DNA of 9,702 bases. Origin: Patescibacteria group bacterium. Its GTDB lineage: Bacteria; Patescibacteriota; Microgenomatia; UBA8517. Below the pieces are notes generated by a model. The model ran no database searches. It was not told the origin of the DNA and saw only the letters and a list, made by a program, of their open reading frames with translations. The stretch covers positions 1-9,702 of the forward strand of contig JAHKAL010000007.1 in assembly GCA_018826545.1 (NCBI GenBank), read 5' to 3'. The position numbers and the translations under genes were made by a program. Below, piece after piece: positions 6,667-9,702 of the stretch (positions within the stretch are counted from its first letter, which is position 1; the number at the start of each line of letters is the position of its first letter).

Positions 6667-8133
6667 TTAAAAAGGTTTATGTAAATCTACTATCACATAG
6701 TTTGTAGTTCTTTCAATTGTTTCAAATCTATCCATAGCCTCTTTTGTAGCTTTATCAGCAAAATTAACTGAAACGTAATAATCTCCACCTCTCTCAATAA
6801 TTTTATCGATTGAACTATCTATGGCGGGCCATCCCCACCTACCTGTTTGATATAAAAATGCTGTATCTCCGTTATATGGAACTATTACTTTTGCGTCTTT
6901 TTCTGTTAATCTTTTTACCGCATTTCCTGCCTCTATAATTTCTGGATGATTAATTTTATAAAATTCCTTTATCTGAAAAGCCGATATAAGAAACATCATA
7001 GTTACGGAAAAAATCAATATTAATCTTGAAAGCTTTTTATTAAAAGCTGAATTTTGCCATAAATAGATTGATCCTTGAGCTAATAGCAAAGACATCGGTG
7101 GAATTAGAAATATTTGGTAATAATCATGTCTTACATTGGCTGTTGCAACCAATAAAGTGTAAAAAATCATCCCTAACATAAAAAATACATTAAACAATTT
7201 TTTCTTATTGGTAGATAAAATACCAAAAATAAAAGGTACCAAACCCCAAACTCCCAAAATCATTTTTCCAATTCTCTCTCCATAAATCCAATACCAATAT
7301 GCAGGTCTAAATCGAATTTTATCTCCATTGAATGCCCAGATAAAAAAAGGAATACCTTCAATAAATTGATTCATCCAAATTCGCCAGGCCAAAAGAGGAA
7401 TTAATACTATATCTGCAAAAACTAAAAGAGGAATTAGTAAATTAGCTTCCTTTAATATTCTCTTGAGAGAATATTTACTCAATAATAAATATATTAATGG
7501 AACTGAATAAAACAAAAGAAAAGGTTTTATTAAAGCTGAAAGTGCAAAAAAGACTCCTGAAAGATATAGATTTACCTTTTTGTTATTATCTAAAAAATGA
7601 ATAAAAAACCAAACTCCAATCAAAGCAAACATTGTCCCCATTGGTTCTGGAAGAACTACCCTCGTAAAATAAATGTTATACGGAATGAATAAAAAGAAAA
7701 AAGAAGATAAAAGACCACCCCATTTCCCTAAGAATTTTTTCCCAATCTTATAAATAAAGTAAGAAGAAATTAATGCACAAATAACTGACACCAATCTCCC
7801 CACAGTGTCAAAAGAAACCTTCCCAATAAGTTTATACAAAATAGAATGCACTGCATTGAAAATAGGAAACTCAACAAATCTATAACCATTTGGATTTAAA
7901 TAACCCGTTTGGATACTTGAGATATCCTGGTACCTTGGATATAAAAGTTTAATTCCTTCATCTAAAAAAGTTTTTGAGACAGAAGCCGTATCTGCTTGCC
8001 TCCAAGAATGCCAATCAGCAATAGGATTACTAATTTTATATAACCTAACAATAAAGCCCAAAATAAGCATTACTGGTAATAATATATACTCAATATATCT
8101 ATAAGTTAGTATTCGATTAATTATTTTGTTCAT
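6667..8133 (-). CDS. GT-C membrane glycosyltransferase, GT39/ArnT-like
   Basis: A 488-residue integral membrane protein with about 11 hydrophobic segments (roughly 14-30, 112-130, 138-151, 164-180, 188-218, 233-251, 290-306, 313-332, 340-358 and 368-386). A hydrophilic C-terminal domain (about 390-488) probably lies outside the membrane. The first external loop holds DWHSWRQADTASVSK (40-54), the conserved acidic loop that carries the catalytic aspartate in dolichyl-P-mannose:protein mannosyltransferase and ArnT-type enzymes. Other family marks are FVEFPIFNAVHS (86-97), TRVVLPEPMG (157-166) and RHDYYQIFLIPP (335-346). The family takes a sugar from a polyprenyl-phosphate sugar donor on the extracytoplasmic side. 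In this cluster it may decorate or branch the glycan after flipping, or glycosylate a surface protein; the acceptor is unknown. Its start overlaps the polymerase gene by 17 bp. No polyprenyl-phosphate-sugar synthase is in the window. Confidence 0.88.
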   Translation of the reverse strand: MNKIINRILTYRYIEYILLPVMLILGFIVRLYKISNPIADWHSWRQADTASVSKTFLDEGIKLLYPRYQDISSIQTGYLNPNGYRFVEFPIFNAVHSILYKLIGKVSFDTVGRLVSVICALISSYFIYKIGKKFLGKWGGLLSSFFFLFIPYNIYFTRVVLPEPMGTMFALIGVWFFIHFLDNNKKVNLYLSGVFFALSALIKPFLLFYSVPLIYLLLSKYSLKRILKEANLLIPLLVFADIVLIPLLAWRIWMNQFIEGIPFFIWAFNGDKIRFRPAYWYWIYGERIGKMILGVWGLVPFIFGILSTNKKKLFNVFFMLGMIFYTLLVATANVRHDYYQIFLIPPMSLLLAQGSIYLWQNSAFNKKLSRLILIFSVTMMFLISAFQIKEFYKINHPEIIEAGNAVKRLTEKDAKVIVPYNGDTAFLYQTGRWGWPAIDSSIDKIIERGGDYYVSVNFADKATKEAMDRFETIERTTNYVIVDLHKPF

Positions 8134-9463
8134 ATTTTCTATATATATGTGTAAATACGCCCGTTATAAACCAAAATATTGTTGCAAATTTGGAAGCTTC
8201 AAAAACATCAATAAATATAGCATTTATTAATATACCAAAAAAACCACCTGCAAACCCTGCTATAAAAGCTTTTTCAACTGTAGGTAAAGTAGAAATTGAA
8301 GGAATTATCTTAACAATATTTGATCCAATAATGAATATTATTAACATAAAAGCTAAAAAACCAATTATTCCTACTTCTCCAAACAGTCTTAAATAGTCAT
8401 TATCTGTTGCCAATGTTATAGAGGAATAACCAGTACCCAAAAATGGATTTTTACTTAAAGCTCTTATAGCCCTAGGCCATTCTACATTTAACCTTATGGA
8501 TGAAGATCTATCTTCAAAAACTTCTTCTTGTCTCTCTTCTTGAACCACATCCTCTAAAGCAAATACAGTTTTTGTAGGAATAAGGATTATCTGTCTGATT
8601 TTAGCTACTGAAACTTGTATTACCCTTAAATATCTCGCTCTTAAGGCGGATGAAAAACCAAAAGCAATCAAAGAAATTACTAAAAATATTGCAATTTCTT
8701 TGTATTTTTTCAAAATAAATAAAGATAAACTTACACCAAAAAGCATAGATACGACTGAAATTCTAGATACAGAATTAGTCAGTAACCAATATCCAAAAGA
8801 AATAATTAAACCAAATACAATCTTTTCTTTTTTACTTTTCAGTAAAACAAAAAGGTTAACAAAAATCGGGAGTAGTAAGACCAAAAAAGAGGCCAAATCA
8901 TAATGGCCGGCAAAAGTAGAATTAATATGGCTACCCTGAACCCATCTTAGAGCAATGCCTTTTGAATATTCCTGATTTTGAGTAATGATAACTGGCCATG
9001 AAAAATATTTTTGTCCAAACCCATATATAAAGATAATAAATATAGTAAGTGTGAAAACTTTAATAACATACTCCAAAAACCTATCTTTATCTTTATTAAA
9101 CGCAATTAAGGCTACAAAAAAAGGAATAAAATATTCGATTCGTCTTAACCAATGAAGAATGGCAACCGAACTTGTAACACTTTTAGTTAAAAATATTGCT
9201 GAACAAAGAGAAAGTAAACCAACTAATAAATAAAGCGAAATTGATCTCTCTAAAGGTTTTTTTATAAATTCTTTTATTTTTGGAGCAAAATTTGTCAACA
9301 CTACCAAAGCCAATATCGCTAAAAGAAAATCCTCAAACCTTATGGAAACATATGTAAATGGAATTTTAATAAAAGGAAACTTTGGATACAAAGGAATAAT
9401 TAACAAAAAGGCAGTAACAAAGTATTTCAAGTAACTATTAAATTGATTTATAAGCTTTTGCAT
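8117..9463 (-). CDS. O-antigen polymerase/ligase family protein (Wzy/WaaL-like)
   Basis: A 448-residue multi-spanning protein with about 11-12 hydrophobic segments (for example 12-28, 43-59, 75-92, 110-122, 132-150, 188-208, 235-251, 256-272, 360-384, 398-416 and 423-440). A large hydrophilic loop spans about 275-355. Features of the Wzy_C/O-antigen ligase family are HWLRRIEYF (104-112), GSHINSTFAGHYDLASFL (177-194) before a membrane helix, the loop segment SSSIRLNVEWPRAI (320-333), and NPFLGTGYS (339-347) followed by DNDYLRLFGEVGIIGF (354-369), where the family usually has its late conserved N/H-Y and E-x-G-xx-G pattern. Members polymerise lipid-linked repeat units or transfer finished glycan to an acceptor; the two activities cannot be separated from sequence. 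The loop contains an unusual acidic run at about 304-318. The ATG at 9463 overlaps the preceding GT2 gene by 26 bp, and its end overlaps the GT-C gene by 17 bp. Confidence 0.88.
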   Translation of the reverse strand: MQKLINQFNSYLKYFVTAFLLIIPLYPKFPFIKIPFTYVSIRFEDFLLAILALVVLTNFAPKIKEFIKKPLERSISLYLLVGLLSLCSAIFLTKSVTSSVAILHWLRRIEYFIPFFVALIAFNKDKDRFLEYVIKVFTLTIFIIFIYGFGQKYFSWPVIITQNQEYSKGIALRWVQGSHINSTFAGHYDLASFLVLLLPIFVNLFVLLKSKKEKIVFGLIISFGYWLLTNSVSRISVVSMLFGVSLSLFILKKYKEIAIFLVISLIAFGFSSALRARYLRVIQVSVAKIRQIILIPTKTVFALEDVVQEERQEEVFEDRSSSIRLNVEWPRAIRALSKNPFLGTGYSSITLATDNDYLRLFGEVGIIGFLAFMLIIFIIGSNIVKIIPSISTLPTVEKAFIAGFAGGFFGILINAIFIDVFEASKFATIFWFITGVFTHIYRKYEQNN

Positions 9464-9702
9464 ATATATTTGCGACTTTTTGACCTTTAATTAGGCCGAA
9501 AACAACAATTCTTAAAATCGCGCCTAGTTTTAATAGCAATTTAAGAAAAGGCAGTTTCCAACCTTTCATATGTTTTTTATAAAAGAGACATAGATTTTTA
9601 TATTCGCTAATCAATGCATATTCACTCCCTGCTGAAACTTGGCCAAAATGCGTAATATTCCATTTCGGAAGATACATATTTATCCATCCAGATTTTACTG
9701 CT
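9438..9702 (-). CDS. GT2 glycosyltransferase, C-terminal end (cut by right edge)
   Basis: The frame is open at the window edge; 87 complete codons and a TAA stop are visible. The visible part opens AVKSGWINMYLPKWNITHFG, which matches the region just after the Glu-Asp active-site block in WbbL-like GT2 enzymes: an x-x-x-GW-x-x-x-YLP stretch, then a conserved His (residue 18 of the fragment) and a GxxSAGS turn. The tail (about 43-87) is basic with a hydrophobic stretch LLLKLGAILRIVVFGLI, consistent with the membrane-associated C-terminus of these proteins. An ATG at 9677 is internal to the domain and not a real start; the true start lies beyond 9702. It overlaps the polymerase gene by 26 bp and would be the second GT2 enzyme of the cluster. 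Confidence 0.82.
   Translation of the reverse strand, partial: AVKSGWINMYLPKWNITHFGQVSAGSEYALISEYKNLCLFYKKHMKGWKLPFLKLLLKLGAILRIVVFGLIKGQKVANIYAKAYKSI

Noticed and set aside
9438..9677. A small independent 79-residue protein starting at 9677
   Set aside because: The frame continues to the window edge with residues typical of the GT2 catalytic domain end, so this is the tail of a larger enzyme.

Overview
The window is one uninterrupted stretch of a surface-polysaccharide (O-antigen/exopolysaccharide-type) gene cluster. Every gene lies on the minus strand, so transcription runs from high to low coordinates. The DNA is very AT-rich with strongly A/T-biased codons. Genes are packed with 1-26 bp overlaps or very short gaps, and I see no clear Shine-Dalgarno sequence before any start. 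The last gene encodes a DUF4012-type membrane protein, a family common in Candidate Phyla Radiation (Patescibacteria) and Actinobacteria. Together with the AT richness and compactness, this points to a Patescibacteria/CPR bacterium; that is inference, since the window has no rRNA or other phylogenetic marker. In-frame TGA codons are absent inside genes and TGA is used once as a stop, so the UGA-recoding CPR lineages are unlikely.

Layout in order of transcription: (1) the C-terminal end of a GT2 glycosyltransferase cut by the right edge (9702-9438); (2) a multi-spanning O-antigen polymerase/ligase (Wzy/WaaL-like, 9463-8117); (3) a GT-C membrane glycosyltransferase of the GT39/ArnT type (8133-6667); (4) a GT4 glycosyltransferase (6663-5473); (5) a GT2 rhamnosyltransferase-like protein (5483-4578); (6) and (7) two further GT4 enzymes (4578-3451, 3476-2397), the second resembling the WbaZ mannosyltransferase family; (8) mannose-1-phosphate guanylyltransferase (manC, 2404-1290), split by a single-base frameshift near position 2277; (9) a short phosphoglycosyl transferase that would start the repeat unit on undecaprenyl phosphate (1265-627); (10) the N-terminal 197 residues of a DUF4012-type protein running off the left edge (593-1).

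Inferred working model: ManC makes GDP-mannose; the phosphoglycosyl transferase places the first sugar-phosphate on the lipid carrier; the GT2 and GT4 enzymes extend the oligosaccharide in the cytoplasm; the GT39-type enzyme adds a sugar from a polyprenyl-phosphate donor outside the membrane; the Wzy-like protein polymerises or transfers the chain; the DUF4012 protein may act in a late envelope step. No Wzx flippase or Wzz-like regulator lies in the window, and they may be outside it. The most noteworthy points are the manC frameshift and the placement of the DUF4012 gene directly after the initiating transferase. No tRNA, rRNA, CRISPR, insertion sequence or convincing terminator was seen, and no gene-free stretch exceeds about 35 bases.
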